A DNA stretch of 32,188 nucleotides from an uncultured Eubacteriales bacterium (GTDB lineage Bacteria; Bacillota; Clostridia; Oscillospirales; Oscillospiraceae), in the NCBI GenBank assembly GCA_900549885.1, contig URQA01000011.1, positions 1 through 32,188 of the forward strand, given 5' to 3'. Shown here piece by piece: positions 1 through 7,508 of this stretch. The notes beneath the pieces were generated by a model. It ran no database searches. It was given only the letters and a program-made list of their open reading frames with translations, and was not told the DNA's origin. The position numbers were made by a program, and so were the translations under genes. The number at the start of each line of letters is the position of its first letter. Position 1 is the first letter of the stretch.

Positions 1-300
1 GGTCTCAAAGGAGGACCGCTTGGTCCCCAGGAGGTTGATGCCCTGCTGCTGGGCCCGGCGGAGCAGGGCCTCGTCGGGGACCACCCCCTCGGTGAGGACC
101 ACGCAGGCCGCATCGGTCATCAGGGCCACAGCGGCCACGTTCTGGTTGGACATGATGGTAATCCAGCAGTCCCCGGCTCTGGCCCGGCCCATGACCCAGC
201 TGAGCAGGTCGCCGCAGTATCCGCCGGTGACCGCCCGGTCCGGATCATCCAGGTGAAAAACCGTCAGAGAAAGCTGCTCGGTCAGTTGCTGTACCGTCAT
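1..300 (-). CDS. DRTGG-domain protein, C-terminal part outside window
   Basis: One hundred codons are visible, reading MTVQQLTEQLSLTVFHLDDP and onward without a stop to the window edge, so the gene is partial. The ATG at 300 overlaps the TGA of the upstream iron-sulfur gene in an ATGA arrangement, which indicates translational coupling. The residues around VTGGYCGDLLSWVMG and the later TEGVVPDEALL are typical of stand-alone DRTGG domains, a small fold of unknown ligand found beside [FeFe] hydrogenase genes in Clostridia. It resembles the other DRTGG protein at 2153-2494, so the operon carries two copies. The regulatory role is inferred from context only. Confidence 0.7.
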   Translation of the reverse strand, partial: MTVQQLTEQLSLTVFHLDDPDRAVTGGYCGDLLSWVMGRARAGDCWITIMSNQNVAAVALMTDAACVVLTEGVVPDEALLRRAQQQGINLLGTKRSSFET

Positions 301-1691
301 GGATCTGCCTCCGTTTCATTCGTTTCCTTTGCTGCAAAGGCCCCGCTGCCCTCCGGGGCGGGGAAGTCCTCGTCCTGAAGGGGCTCTTTCCGGCGGCGAA
401 AGGGGGCGGGCAGGTACTCGTCGGCGGCGGTGTTGCCCGCCATATGCTGCATCCGCTCCCGCATCTTAAAGATGCAGTCGTCCACGCTGGCCCGGCCCAT
501 CACCACATCCTCGGCGAAGGCGTGACAGGAGGGGGCCCCGCAGGAGCCGCAGCGCAGGCCGGGCAGCTGCTTTTCCAGTTCTTGAATGCGGAACATCTTC
601 TCCATGGCGCGGCCCCGATCCGGGTCCAGCTGGAGAGAGGGCAGGTACTCCGGCTTCTGGGTGTATTGGAGAATGTCCTGCTCTGGGCCGCCGGGGACAA
701 ACCGGGTGCGGGACACAGGCAGGTCCCGCATGAGTTTTTTCAGCCGCATCCGGGCGCCGAAGGGATTCTCCACATTGAGGCAGCCCCCCACGCACCCCTG
801 GGTACAGGCCCGCAGCTCCACAAAGTCGGCCTCGGGCAGGCGGCCGTCCTCAATATCCTCCAACATCCGGATGACATTGTCAATGCCGTCCACCGCCACA
901 TACCGCTCCCGCAGCCGCCCGGCGGACTCGCCCCCCACATAGGCCCAGCCCACCCCCAAGATACCAGAGGCGGACAGGGGCTTGAGGTTGTCCTTGTCCA
1001 GTTTCTTCATAGGGCCCAGCAGGGCCAGGTACACGTCCCGAATGGCAAAGGCTCCGTCCAGCACCGGATGGGCCAGCCCCACCGGAGAGTGGGCTGCAGT
1101 GACCAGGGAGGAGCAGGGGACGATGGAAAACACGCCGATCTCATCTGGTGAAAGGCCGGTGTCTTTCACCGCCTGTTGGCGGGCGGTGATGGCGGCGAAC
1201 TCTGAGGGAGTGATGACCGGGGCGATGTGGTTGATGAGCTTAGGAAAGCGGATGGAGATCAGGCGAACCACCGCCGGACAGGCAGGAGAGATCTCTGGCA
1301 TGGGCCGGTCAGACTCCTTGAGGATCCGCTCCCGGGCGAAGCCGGAGAGCATTTCACAGGCGGCAGACGCCTCGTACACATGGTCAAAGCCCAGCTCCAA
1401 AAGGCCGTTGAGGACGATGTCCACATCGTCCAGGTTCTGAAACTGCCCATAGAGGGCGGGGTCGGGGATGGCGATGGTGTATCGGTAGTTCTTGAGGGCG
1501 GAGAAGTCGTCGCACACCGACTTGACCGCCTTGTGGGGACAGACCCGGATGCAGGTGCCGCAGTCGATGCAGCGGTTGGGCAGGATGGTTGCCTTGCCGC
1601 TGCGCACCCGAATAGCCTCAGTGGGGCAGTTTTTGATGCATGTAGTACAGCCGCGGCATTTTTTGAAATCCAGGACCACGGAATGGCGCAC
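297..1691 (-). CDS. [FeFe]-hydrogenase-like iron-sulfur protein, putative sensory type
   Basis: The 464-residue protein starts at a GTG preceded by AAAGGAGGTG. It opens with two 4Fe-4S ferredoxin motifs (Cys 12, 15, 18, 22 and Cys 41, 44, 47, 51). The H-cluster domain follows, with recognisable ligand positions Cys138 (SPACP), Cys193 (VPCSS), Cys296 and Cys300 (ACTQGC). A C-terminal Fes-type motif (Cys 381, 384, 389, 406) completes it. The catalytic motifs are degenerate: the proton-relay Cys of TSCCP is Ala137, and the Lys/Glu of the second motif are absent. This pattern is known from putative sensory (group C/D) [FeFe] hydrogenases rather than bulk H2 producers. The neighbours, an RsbW-like ATPase and DRTGG proteins, support signalling. 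Whether it binds a full H-cluster is not decidable here. Confidence 0.85.
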   Translation of the reverse strand: MRHSVVLDFKKCRGCTTCIKNCPTEAIRVRSGKATILPNRCIDCGTCIRVCPHKAVKSVCDDFSALKNYRYTIAIPDPALYGQFQNLDDVDIVLNGLLELGFDHVYEASAACEMLSGFARERILKESDRPMPEISPACPAVVRLISIRFPKLINHIAPVITPSEFAAITARQQAVKDTGLSPDEIGVFSIVPCSSLVTAAHSPVGLAHPVLDGAFAIRDVYLALLGPMKKLDKDNLKPLSASGILGVGWAYVGGESAGRLRERYVAVDGIDNVIRMLEDIEDGRLPEADFVELRACTQGCVGGCLNVENPFGARMRLKKLMRDLPVSRTRFVPGGPEQDILQYTQKPEYLPSLQLDPDRGRAMEKMFRIQELEKQLPGLRCGSCGAPSCHAFAEDVVMGRASVDDCIFKMRERMQHMAGNTAADEYLPAPFRRRKEPLQDEDFPAPEGSGAFAAKETNETEADP

Positions 1692-1723
1692 GGGTAAACA
1701 CCTCCTTTACGCAATAAGGAGCG

Positions 1724-2149
1724 TCATTGGGGAATCTTGACCACCATGGTGACGGTGGTGCCCACCCCCACGGTGGACTGGATGTCCATCTCATCGCTGT
1801 ATTTCTTCATGTTGGGCAGGCCCATGCCCGCGCCGAAGCCCAGGTCCCGGGCCACCTCGCCGGCGGTGGTGTAGCCGGCCTGCATAGCCTGGTCGATGTC
1901 GGGGATACCAGGGCCTTGGTCGGCCAGGGTGATGGTGATGTCGCTCAGGCCGATGTCCACCGTGGCGGTGCCGCCGTCGGCGTGGATGACCATGTTGATC
2001 TCCCCTTCATACATACACACCGACACCCGGCGGATAGTATCTGGGTCAAAGCCCAGCTTGCGCAGGGTCTGCTTGACCTGGGCGGAGGCCTCCCCGGCCT
2101 GGGTCAAGTCGCCGCCCTCCACCTCATACGTCAGACGAATGTTGTCCAT
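1724..2149 (-). CDS. RsbW/SpoIIAB-like ATP-binding protein (HATPase_c)
   Basis: This 141-residue protein is a stand-alone GHKL ATPase domain. The ATP-lid motifs are visible as DQGPGIPDID (G1 box) and GFGAGMGLPNMKKYSD (G2 box). There is no phospho-acceptor or membrane segment. Such proteins act as serine kinases/anti-sigma factors (RsbW, SpoIIAB) or as small histidine-kinase-like partners. It begins 3 bases after the stop of the DRTGG gene and is followed after 32 bases by the hydrogenase-like gene. The same set is common upstream of electron-bifurcating hydrogenase operons in Clostridia. Its partner and target are unknown. Confidence 0.8.
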   Translation of the reverse strand: MDNIRLTYEVEGGDLTQAGEASAQVKQTLRKLGFDPDTIRRVSVCMYEGEINMVIHADGGTATVDIGLSDITITLADQGPGIPDIDQAMQAGYTTAGEVARDLGFGAGMGLPNMKKYSDEMDIQSTVGVGTTVTMVVKIPQ

Positions 2150-2152
2150 GGC

Positions 2153-2494
2153 TCACTCTCCCACCAGCCCGCGGGTGAACAGCAGGCCGCAGGCGGTGTA
2201 CATCCGCAGTTGGGTGGTCATGACCACGATACCGCGGTCCTGGGCCAAGGCCAAGATGCTCTGGTCGGGCACCTTGCCCCGGACAAAAACGATGCACTTC
2301 ATGTCCATCATGTCGGCGGTGCGCACCACCTGGGGATTGACCAAGCCGGTGAGTAGCAGGGCCTGGTCCTTGACGTAGGCCAGCACATCACTCATGAAGT
2401 CGCTGCCACAGGCGGAGTGGACCTCCAGTTCCAGGGACTCTTCCCCGCTCAGAACCGTGGCGGAGAGGATATCGCGCACTTCTCGTAAATACAT
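2153..2494 (-). CDS. DRTGG-domain protein, first gene of the sensory operon
   Basis: The ATG at 2494 is chosen because AGGGAGG lies 9 bases upstream; the in-frame ATG at 2515 has no ribosome site and would contain that motif inside the gene. The product is 113 residues. It begins MYLREVRDILSATVLSGEE and contains ACGSDFMSDVLAY, matching the DRTGG-type domain fold (a predicted regulatory module also found in phosphotransacetylase and HPr kinase-like proteins). It lies at the head of an operon with the ATPase and the hydrogenase-like protein and is paralogous to the partial gene at 1-300. Its ligand is unknown. Confidence 0.75.
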   Translation of the reverse strand: MYLREVRDILSATVLSGEESLELEVHSACGSDFMSDVLAYVKDQALLLTGLVNPQVVRTADMMDMKCIVFVRGKVPDQSILALAQDRGIVVMTTQLRMYTACGLLFTRGLVGE

Positions 2495-2541
2495 GTACTT
2501 TTTCCTCCCTAGCATGGGCGCGGACGCGCCGTAATAATTCT

Positions 2542-2571
2542 ATTTTAGCACAGTGAAGGGCTGTCTTACAA
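2542..2571 (-). promoter_or_regulatory. Candidate promoter of the DRTGG/hydrogenase-like operon
   Basis: On the minus strand TTGTAA (2566-2571) and TAAAAT (2542-2547) are separated by 18 bases, about 50 bases before the gene start at 2494. This is a sigma-A-like match by eye only. Confidence 0.5.
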
Positions 2572-2745
2572 GAGGCACACGGCCAGGCGGAGAAATTTCT
2601 CTCTACCGGGAAACGGCCCGGCTGCTGGCCGCGCCCGGAGGCCGTCCAGCCCAGATTTGTTCGACAGAAAGAGACATAAGTCCCTGAGAGGTGGAAAATC
2701 CACAAAGAAGAATGGACGTTAACGGTATTTTTGGAGGGAACGTCA

Positions 2746-2775
2746 TTGACAGAAAGCAGGCTGGTTCCGTATAAT
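2746..2775 (+). promoter_or_regulatory. serC-serA promoter
   Basis: TTGACA (2746-2751) and TATAAT (2770-2775) are exact sigma-A consensus hexamers separated by 18 bases. They predict a start near 2782 and a leader of about 60 bases before serC. Confidence 0.8.
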
Positions 2776-2784
2776 GTTTACAAT

Positions 2785-2796
2785 ACGCTAAAGCGT
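2785..2796. promoter_or_regulatory. Palindrome at the serC transcription start, possible operator
   Basis: ACGCT-AA-AGCGT is a perfect 5-base inverted repeat located about +4 to +15 from the predicted start. Its position fits a repressor site, but no regulator can be named and short palindromes occur by chance. Confidence 0.3.
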
Positions 2797-2843
2797 TAAA
2801 AAATTAACAACAAAATAAGGATGTTTAGAGAGGAGTACGACTC

Positions 2844-3929
2844 ATGGGTAATGAACGCGTCTACAATTTTTCCGCGGGCCCTTCCATGCTGCCGCTGGAA
2901 GTGCTCACCCGTGCCGGGTCTGAGATCACCAACTATCAGGGGTCTGGTATGTCCGTCATGGAGATGAGTCACCGATCTAAAGTCTATGATAAGATTTTTC
3001 AGGACACCAAGGCCAATTTTATCCGGCTGTTCCACGTGCCGGACAACTACAGGGTGCTTTTCCTCCAGGGGGGCGCCTCCAGCCAGTTCTCCATGGTGCC
3101 CCTGAACCTGATCGGAAAGACGGGAAAGGCGGACTACGCCGTCACCGGCAACTTTTCCAACATCGCCTACAAAGAGGCCAAGAAGTACGGCCAGATCAAC
3201 CTGGCTGCCTCCAGCGAGGACAAAAACCACACCTACATCCCCACCCAAGATCAGCTGAAGCTGGACCCGGAGGCCAGCTATTTCCACTACTGCGCCAACA
3301 ACACCATCTACGGCACTGAATGGCAGTATGTGCCAGAAACCGGGGATGTGCCCATCGTGTGCGACATGTCCTCCGACTTTCTCAGCCGGGTGGTGGACGT
3401 GTCCAAGTACGGCATTATTTACGGCGGGGCCCAGAAAAATCTGGCCCCCGCGGGGCTGACCATCGCCATCGTCCGGGAGGACCTGGCTGGCCACGAGCTG
3501 CCCTACACCCCGCTGATGATGAACTACAAGACCATGATCGACAAGGACTCCATGTATAACACGCCTCCCTGCTGGTGTATTTACATGCTGGGATTGGTGC
3601 TGGAGTGGCTGGACAGCAAGGGCGGCGTGGAAGGCATGGAGAAGATCAAGCATGCTAAGGCCCAACTGCTCTACAATGTGCTGGACGACTCGAAGCTGTT
3701 CACCTGCCCGGCCGAGAAGGGGAGCCGCTCTGACATGAACGTTACCTTCCGGTCTGCCAGCGCTGAGCTGGACGCGAAGTTTGTGGCCGAGGCCACCGAG
3801 GCGGGCTTCGTCAATCTGAAGGGCCACCGCTCCGTGGGTGGCATGCGGGCGTCCATCTACAATGCCATGCCCACCGAAGGGGTGGAGAAGCTGGCGGACT
3901 TTATCCGGGCTTTTGACAAAGCCAACTGA
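2844..3929 (+). CDS. serC: Phosphoserine aminotransferase SerC
   Basis: This class V PLP aminotransferase makes 3-phosphoserine from 3-phosphohydroxypyruvate with glutamate. The 361 residues match the usual SerC length. It starts with the family signature VYNFSAGPSMLP, has the substrate/PLP loop GGASSQF near residues 76-82, Asp174 in CDMSSDFLSR, and the Schiff-base lysine Lys198 in YGGAQKNLAPAG. The C-terminal GHRSVGGMRASIYNAMP binds phosphate in the family. An AGAGGAG site precedes the ATG. It is followed after 52 bases by serA, so the first two steps of serine synthesis are co-transcribed; a phosphoserine phosphatase is not in the window. Confidence 0.97.
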   Translation: MGNERVYNFSAGPSMLPLEVLTRAGSEITNYQGSGMSVMEMSHRSKVYDKIFQDTKANFIRLFHVPDNYRVLFLQGGASSQFSMVPLNLIGKTGKADYAVTGNFSNIAYKEAKKYGQINLAASSEDKNHTYIPTQDQLKLDPEASYFHYCANNTIYGTEWQYVPETGDVPIVCDMSSDFLSRVVDVSKYGIIYGGAQKNLAPAGLTIAIVREDLAGHELPYTPLMMNYKTMIDKDSMYNTPPCWCIYMLGLVLEWLDSKGGVEGMEKIKHAKAQLLYNVLDDSKLFTCPAEKGSRSDMNVTFRSASAELDAKFVAEATEAGFVNLKGHRSVGGMRASIYNAMPTEGVEKLADFIRAFDKAN

Positions 3930-3981
3930 GATCGCAAGGGGACAGCCCCTGACAAAATGAATGATTTGATGAGGGATCGTT

Positions 3982-5148
3982 ATGTTTAAGATCAAAACCA
4001 TGAATAAAATCTCCCCTAAGGGGCTGGCGGAACTGCCCACTGACAGCTACATTGTGGGAGACGACGTGATGAACGAGGACGGTATCCTGGTCCGTTCCGC
4101 CAAGCTCCACGAGTATCCCTTCCCGGAGAACCTGCGGGCTATTGCCCGGGCAGGGGCAGGCACTAATAACATTCCAGTGGACCGCTGCTCCGAGGCGGGG
4201 ATCGTGGTGTTCAACACGCCTGGAGCCAACGCCAATGCCGTCAAGGAGTTGGTTCTCTGCGCCATGTTGGTGGCCTCCCGGGATGTGATGGGAGGCTCTG
4301 CCTGGGTGCGGGAGCAAGCCCAGACGGAAGGGGTGGACGTGGCCGCCACTGTAGAGAAGGGCAAGGCCGCTTTCGTGGGCCCCGAGCTCTACCGCAAGAC
4401 CCTGGGTGTCATCGGCTTGGGGGCGATTGGCGCGCTGGTGGCCAACGTCGCTCTGTCCTTAGGTATGGAGGTCTATGGCTATGACCCTTATCTGTCGGTG
4501 GATGCCGCCCTGCGGCTGGATCGCCACGTTCATGTGGTCAAAGATATAGCTGAACTCTATAAGGTGTCTGACTATATCACCATCCACGTGCCCTATATGG
4601 ATGAAACCCGGCATACTATTGACGCCGATGCCTTGGCAGCGATGAAGGATGGGGTGCGGGTCATCAATTTGGCCCGGGGCGAGCTGGTGGATGACGATGC
4701 TATGATTGCCGCGCTGGAGTCAGGCAAGGCGGCTTGTTACGTCACTGATTTTCCCAATAATAAAATCACATTAGCCAAGCATGTAGTGGCGATCCCCCAT
4801 TTGGGAGCGTCTTCTCCGGAAAGTGAGGAGAACTGCGCCGTTATGGCGGCCCAGGAGTTGAGAGACTACCTGGAAAACGGCAACATCAAGAACTCAGTCA
4901 ACTTCCCTAACGTGGAAATGGAGCGCACCGGAGTGCAGCGGCTGTGTGTGATCCACCGGAATATCCCGGCCATGCTGGCCAACATCACCCGCCAGCTGTC
5001 CGAGGACGGAGTCAACGTGCCCAATATGACCAACAAGTCCAAGGGAGACTACGCCTATACCATCGTGGATGTGGATAGCCCTGTTACAGATGAAGCTATC
5101 GCCGATTTGAAAGCGATTCCAGGTATTATCCGGATGCGTTTGATCTGA
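3982..5148 (+). CDS. serA: D-3-phosphoglycerate dehydrogenase SerA (short, ACT-containing)
   Basis: This enzyme oxidises 3-phosphoglycerate with NAD+ at the entry to serine synthesis. The 388-residue protein has the D-isomer-specific 2-hydroxyacid dehydrogenase layout: Rossmann motif GVIGLGAIGALVAN, the catalytic Arg in NLARGELVDD, and the His in PHLGASSPESEEN. A C-terminal ACT domain (about residues 315-388) may sense serine. The length matches the compact clostridial form rather than the longer enzyme with an extra intervening domain. A GAGGGAT site precedes the ATG. It is the last gene of the serC operon, closed by a terminator at 5173-5213. Confidence 0.95.
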   Translation: MFKIKTMNKISPKGLAELPTDSYIVGDDVMNEDGILVRSAKLHEYPFPENLRAIARAGAGTNNIPVDRCSEAGIVVFNTPGANANAVKELVLCAMLVASRDVMGGSAWVREQAQTEGVDVAATVEKGKAAFVGPELYRKTLGVIGLGAIGALVANVALSLGMEVYGYDPYLSVDAALRLDRHVHVVKDIAELYKVSDYITIHVPYMDETRHTIDADALAAMKDGVRVINLARGELVDDDAMIAALESGKAACYVTDFPNNKITLAKHVVAIPHLGASSPESEENCAVMAAQELRDYLENGNIKNSVNFPNVEMERTGVQRLCVIHRNIPAMLANITRQLSEDGVNVPNMTNKSKGDYAYTIVDVDSPVTDEAIADLKAIPGIIRMRLI

Positions 5149-5172
5149 CCTCCCTATACCTAAAAGCGTAGA

Positions 5173-5213
5173 AAAGCAGGCCCGACGCCGTTATGGCGCC
5201 GGGCCTGCTTTTT
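5173..5213. terminator. Bidirectional terminator between serA and the LysR gene
   Basis: Arms 5173-5189 and 5195-5211 pair over 17 bases with one mismatch around a 5-base loop. A T-run follows on the plus strand, and a run of T also follows on the minus strand, so it can end both converging transcripts. Confidence 0.9.
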
Positions 5214-5228
5214 GCAAACAGGGAAAAA

Positions 5229-6182
5229 TTAGAGCGGATCAACGCTCAGAGTGTCTGAATTAGGGGTGCCCACTGACAACGCCGGAGGAGAGGCGGGTAG
5301 CAGGTCTAACAACTGTTGAAGGACCAGACTTTGATTAAAAACAGAGTACAGAACCGAAACCCGATATTCAGCAAGAGGGTCCGGGATAGGTATAATATGG
5401 AAGAATGGTGAATTCATTGCTCGCAGTTGTACTTCCGGGGCAAAAAACATCCCTGCACCGGCGGCGACATAGTTGAGCGCGGATTCAAAATTTTCAATAG
5501 AGACATAGCGGGGATGAAAATTATATTTGGCCAAGGCGCTGTTGACGGCCCCGTGCCAATAGGAACGATTATAAGGTAAGTAAAAAACGGAAGCACTGGC
5601 AGATCTAGAAAATTCTGGAGAATCAAAGGAGAAATTCCAATCGTTTGGGACCGCAAGGGCCAGTCGACCCCGGTGGAAACAGCGTTCGCCAATGTTAGGG
5701 GCAAGGATAGTATCGCTGGCGGAAAAGGCAATGGCCAAGTCCACAGTGCCTTCTAACAGCAGACGGGGGATGCTACCGGCTATGGAAGGGACACACTCCA
5801 CTGTGAACGCCGGATCGAAATGACGCAGAGAATCCAGAAATTCAAAGGCTCCGGTAGAAGCAAGGGAAAACATCCCATCCTCCAGACAGACGGTAAGGGT
5901 CTGGCTGGTAAAACCAAGAGAATCTGCTGAGACTACAGATTGTACCATGTTTTCCAGCTCTCTCAGCAGGTGGAGGGAGCGGCGGTATAGGTCCCGGCCT
6001 GCTGCAGTCAACTGGACAAATCGAGTGTTGCGGTCCACCAGAATCACGCCCAATTGCTCCTCTAATTTGGAAATTTGTTGACTGAGCGCCGGCTGGGTGA
6101 TATAGAGTTTTTGGGCGGCGTTGCTGAAACTGGACGATTCAGCGACCGCAATAAAATACCGTAGCTGTTTGGTTTCGATCAA
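5229..6182 (-). CDS. LysR-family transcriptional regulator
   Basis: The N-terminal winged helix-turn-helix is clear: LRYFIAVAESSSFSNAAQKL, then TQPALSQQISKLEEQLGV. It is followed by a periplasmic-binding-protein-like effector domain; LysR proteins usually activate or repress a divergent operon in response to a small molecule. The start is set at a TTG (6182), because GGGAGG lies 8 bases upstream (6191-6196) and LysR proteins normally begin just before the helix-turn-helix; an upstream in-frame ATG at 6215 would add 11 residues and lacks a ribosome site. The product is then 317 residues, a normal length. It diverges from the DAPG-hydrolase/ABC operon, its most likely target. Confidence 0.9.
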   Translation of the reverse strand: MIETKQLRYFIAVAESSSFSNAAQKLYITQPALSQQISKLEEQLGVILVDRNTRFVQLTAAGRDLYRRSLHLLRELENMVQSVVSADSLGFTSQTLTVCLEDGMFSLASTGAFEFLDSLRHFDPAFTVECVPSIAGSIPRLLLEGTVDLAIAFSASDTILAPNIGERCFHRGRLALAVPNDWNFSFDSPEFSRSASASVFYLPYNRSYWHGAVNSALAKYNFHPRYVSIENFESALNYVAAGAGMFFAPEVQLRAMNSPFFHIIPIPDPLAEYRVSVLYSVFNQSLVLQQLLDLLPASPPALSVGTPNSDTLSVDPL

Positions 6183-6240
6183 GGTAGTGGCCTCCCTATG
6201 GCAAAGCTGACCCAAGAGTGGTGCGGAAATTACAATATGT

Positions 6241-6249
6241 AGTATACCA
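6241..6249 (-). promoter_or_regulatory. Extended -10 element of the LysR gene
   Basis: The minus strand reads TGGTATACT, an extended -10 box about 60 bases before the TTG start. No good -35 is visible. The same TATGGTATACT string recurs upstream of the GntR gene at 26086-26096. Confidence 0.5.
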
Positions 6250-6344
6250 TAAAACGACTTAATTTGCCTAAAAGAAGATGTAGAAAATAAAAGAAATTAG
6301 AGAATGAGCGAAAAAACAAATATTATTACAAATATAGCAAGGAA

Positions 6345-6373
6345 TTGGAAAAAGATTTTGAGTAAAATATACT
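6345..6373 (+). promoter_or_regulatory. Distal promoter of the hydrolase/ABC operon
   Basis: TTGGAA (6345-6350) and TATACT (6368-6373) are spaced by 17 bases. The predicted start, near 6380, falls inside the left arm of the inverted repeat 6372-6417. Confidence 0.5.
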
Positions 6374-6417
6374 ACTTTCGTTCACACTTTATTTAGATAA
6401 AGTGTGAACGAAAATAG
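6372..6417. repeat. Long perfect inverted repeat (17-base arms)
   Basis: Arms 6376-6392 and 6397-6413 are perfectly complementary over 17 bases around a TTAG loop; allowing one mismatch the pairing extends to 6372-6417. The core is TTCACAC...GTGTGAA. There is no T-run after either arm, so it is not a standard terminator. It overlaps the predicted start of the distal promoter, so it may be an operator (LysR or another dimeric regulator) or a 5' leader hairpin. Confidence 0.85.
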
Positions 6418-6512
6418 ATGCTTAATGGAGACAAGTAAAGAAGTAAAGGCAAAATGTAGGCTGATTTTAAGATTTATAAGTTAGGATTATCAATGAAATA
6501 AAATTTAGTTAA

Positions 6513-6541
6513 TTTACAGAAAAGATATGCCATGCTACAAT
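6513..6541 (+). promoter_or_regulatory. Proximal promoter of the hydrolase/ABC operon
   Basis: TTTACA (6513-6518) and TACAAT (6536-6541) are separated by 17 bases, each one base from consensus. The predicted start is near 6548, directly on the candidate operator. Confidence 0.7.
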
Positions 6542-6546
6542 ATACA

Positions 6547-6557
6547 TGTATTACAAG
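6547..6557 (+). promoter_or_regulatory. Candidate GntR operator 1 (TGTATTACAAG)
   Basis: The perfect TGTA-T-TACA palindrome begins 5 bases after the -10 box and covers the predicted start. It matches the motif found at six other promoters in this window. Confidence 0.6.
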
Positions 6558-6611
6558 CAAACAGACAGAAAAATTGTGCAGAATGACTTCGACAGAAAGG
6601 ATGAAGGGAAG

Positions 6612-7457
6612 ATGGTGGAAAAGATGCCTCTGTGTCCGGAAGAGCGGGCGCTGAGCTACTGCAAGTATTTTGATCTGCCGATGGAAGAGCCTGACCCTCG
6701 CTCCATGCAGATTTGGAATGCTGGGCCGGTTCCAGAAGAAACAGTGCTGCGCATCGAGAACATTAATGATTTGTTCAAACCAGGATACCTCCCCTGCGAG
6801 CAGGGCTACTGTGCACTGTCCGACGGGACCGGCTTTGTGGCCAACTATGTGCGGATGGAGGGGGTGACGGCGGAGATGGTGGATTGGTGGTTCACTTGGC
6901 ACTTTATCAAGCCCCCTAGCGTACCAGAGGGAAATGGGAACTTACGCTATAAGATCTGGAATCCTTACGAGCACTGGGATACTGGCCCTATTAGTGAGGC
7001 AGACAAAAAACGCCGCGCGGACCCCAGCATCTACTACCGGCTGCGTAGCGAAGGAGCAGTGGATTTTTTGGAAGAGACGATCCGTGTGGGCGGTCCTCGC
7101 TTTTATATGGAACCCCATCCTATTACCCATTTGGAGGACTTGGGCGCGGACCACAATCTGGTGACAGCGCCCAACTTCGGGACATTCTGCTCGGCCATGA
7201 CACTTCAAGAGGAGTGCCCCCCCATGATCGTGGTCCACTACTACCGGCCTGTACCCAGCGGTCTGGAGCTACGCTCCCGCTACTGGACCGGCTACCGGGT
7301 CGAGAATCATAAGCTCATCAAGGACACCGCAATTCCCGCCAAGCTGGAAGATATGCGCAACAACTGTATGCACAACATGCGGGAGTATCCCCATTTAGGG
7401 CGCTTCTTGCCCAAGCTCTTTGCAGAAGAGGGCTGGAAGCCGGTGGACGCCTATTGA
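6612..7457 (+). CDS. DAPG/phloretin-hydrolase family C-C hydrolase
   Basis: The 281-residue protein carries the hallmarks of the PhlG/Phy family (DAPG_hydrolase): PGYLPCEQGYCALSDGTGFV, then MVDWWFTWH, RYKIWNPYEH and ELRSRYWTGY. Members are zinc enzymes that split a carbon-carbon bond next to a ketone on a phloroglucinol ring, for example diacetylphloroglucinol (PhlG) or phloretin (Phy of Eubacterium ramulus). Candidate metal ligands are His97, Glu120/His121, His209 and His254. The ATG at 6612 is preferred: AGGA lies 10 bases upstream, while an in-frame ATG at 6546 coincides with the predicted transcription start. It heads an operon with a ribose-type importer. The family is confident; the substrate is not known. 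Confidence 0.8.
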   Translation: MVEKMPLCPEERALSYCKYFDLPMEEPDPRSMQIWNAGPVPEETVLRIENINDLFKPGYLPCEQGYCALSDGTGFVANYVRMEGVTAEMVDWWFTWHFIKPPSVPEGNGNLRYKIWNPYEHWDTGPISEADKKRRADPSIYYRLRSEGAVDFLEETIRVGGPRFYMEPHPITHLEDLGADHNLVTAPNFGTFCSAMTLQEECPPMIVVHYYRPVPSGLELRSRYWTGYRVENHKLIKDTAIPAKLEDMRNNCMHNMREYPHLGRFLPKLFAEEGWKPVDAY

Positions 7458-7508
7458 CCTACAGCTGGCTTGACCGAGGAATACGGCGAAAAAGGAGTGA
7501 GAATCGTA

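Larger units (their letters stand above)
2495..2843. other. Intergenic region between divergent operons
   Basis: This gap of about 350 bases holds the candidate minus-strand promoter at 2542-2571, the serC promoter at 2746-2775 and a 12-base palindrome at 2785-2796. Between 2572 and 2745 no gene, RNA or convincing structure was recognised. Confidence 0.6.
6183..6611. other. AT-rich regulatory region between LysR and the hydrolase operon
   Basis: This gene-free stretch of about 430 bases is clearly richer in A+T than its flanks. It holds the LysR -10 element (6241-6249), a distal plus-strand promoter (6345-6373), a long inverted repeat (6372-6417), a proximal promoter (6513-6541) and a candidate GntR operator (6547-6557). 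No coding capacity was recognised. Confidence 0.7.

Noticed and set aside
444..1151. 235-codon open frame on the plus strand
   Set aside because: Antisense to the iron-sulfur protein gene and without recognisable domains.
2796..4040. 414-codon open frame on the minus strand
   Set aside because: It lies antisense to serC, which has a full set of family motifs; the antisense frame has low-complexity His/Gly/Val-rich composition typical of a G+C-rich shadow.
6372..6417. Inverted repeat as a transcription terminator
   Set aside because: Neither strand has a T-run after the stem.
6546..6611. Upstream ATG as start of the DAPG-hydrolase gene
   Set aside because: It coincides with the predicted transcription start and the operator and has no ribosome site; the family similarity begins further on.
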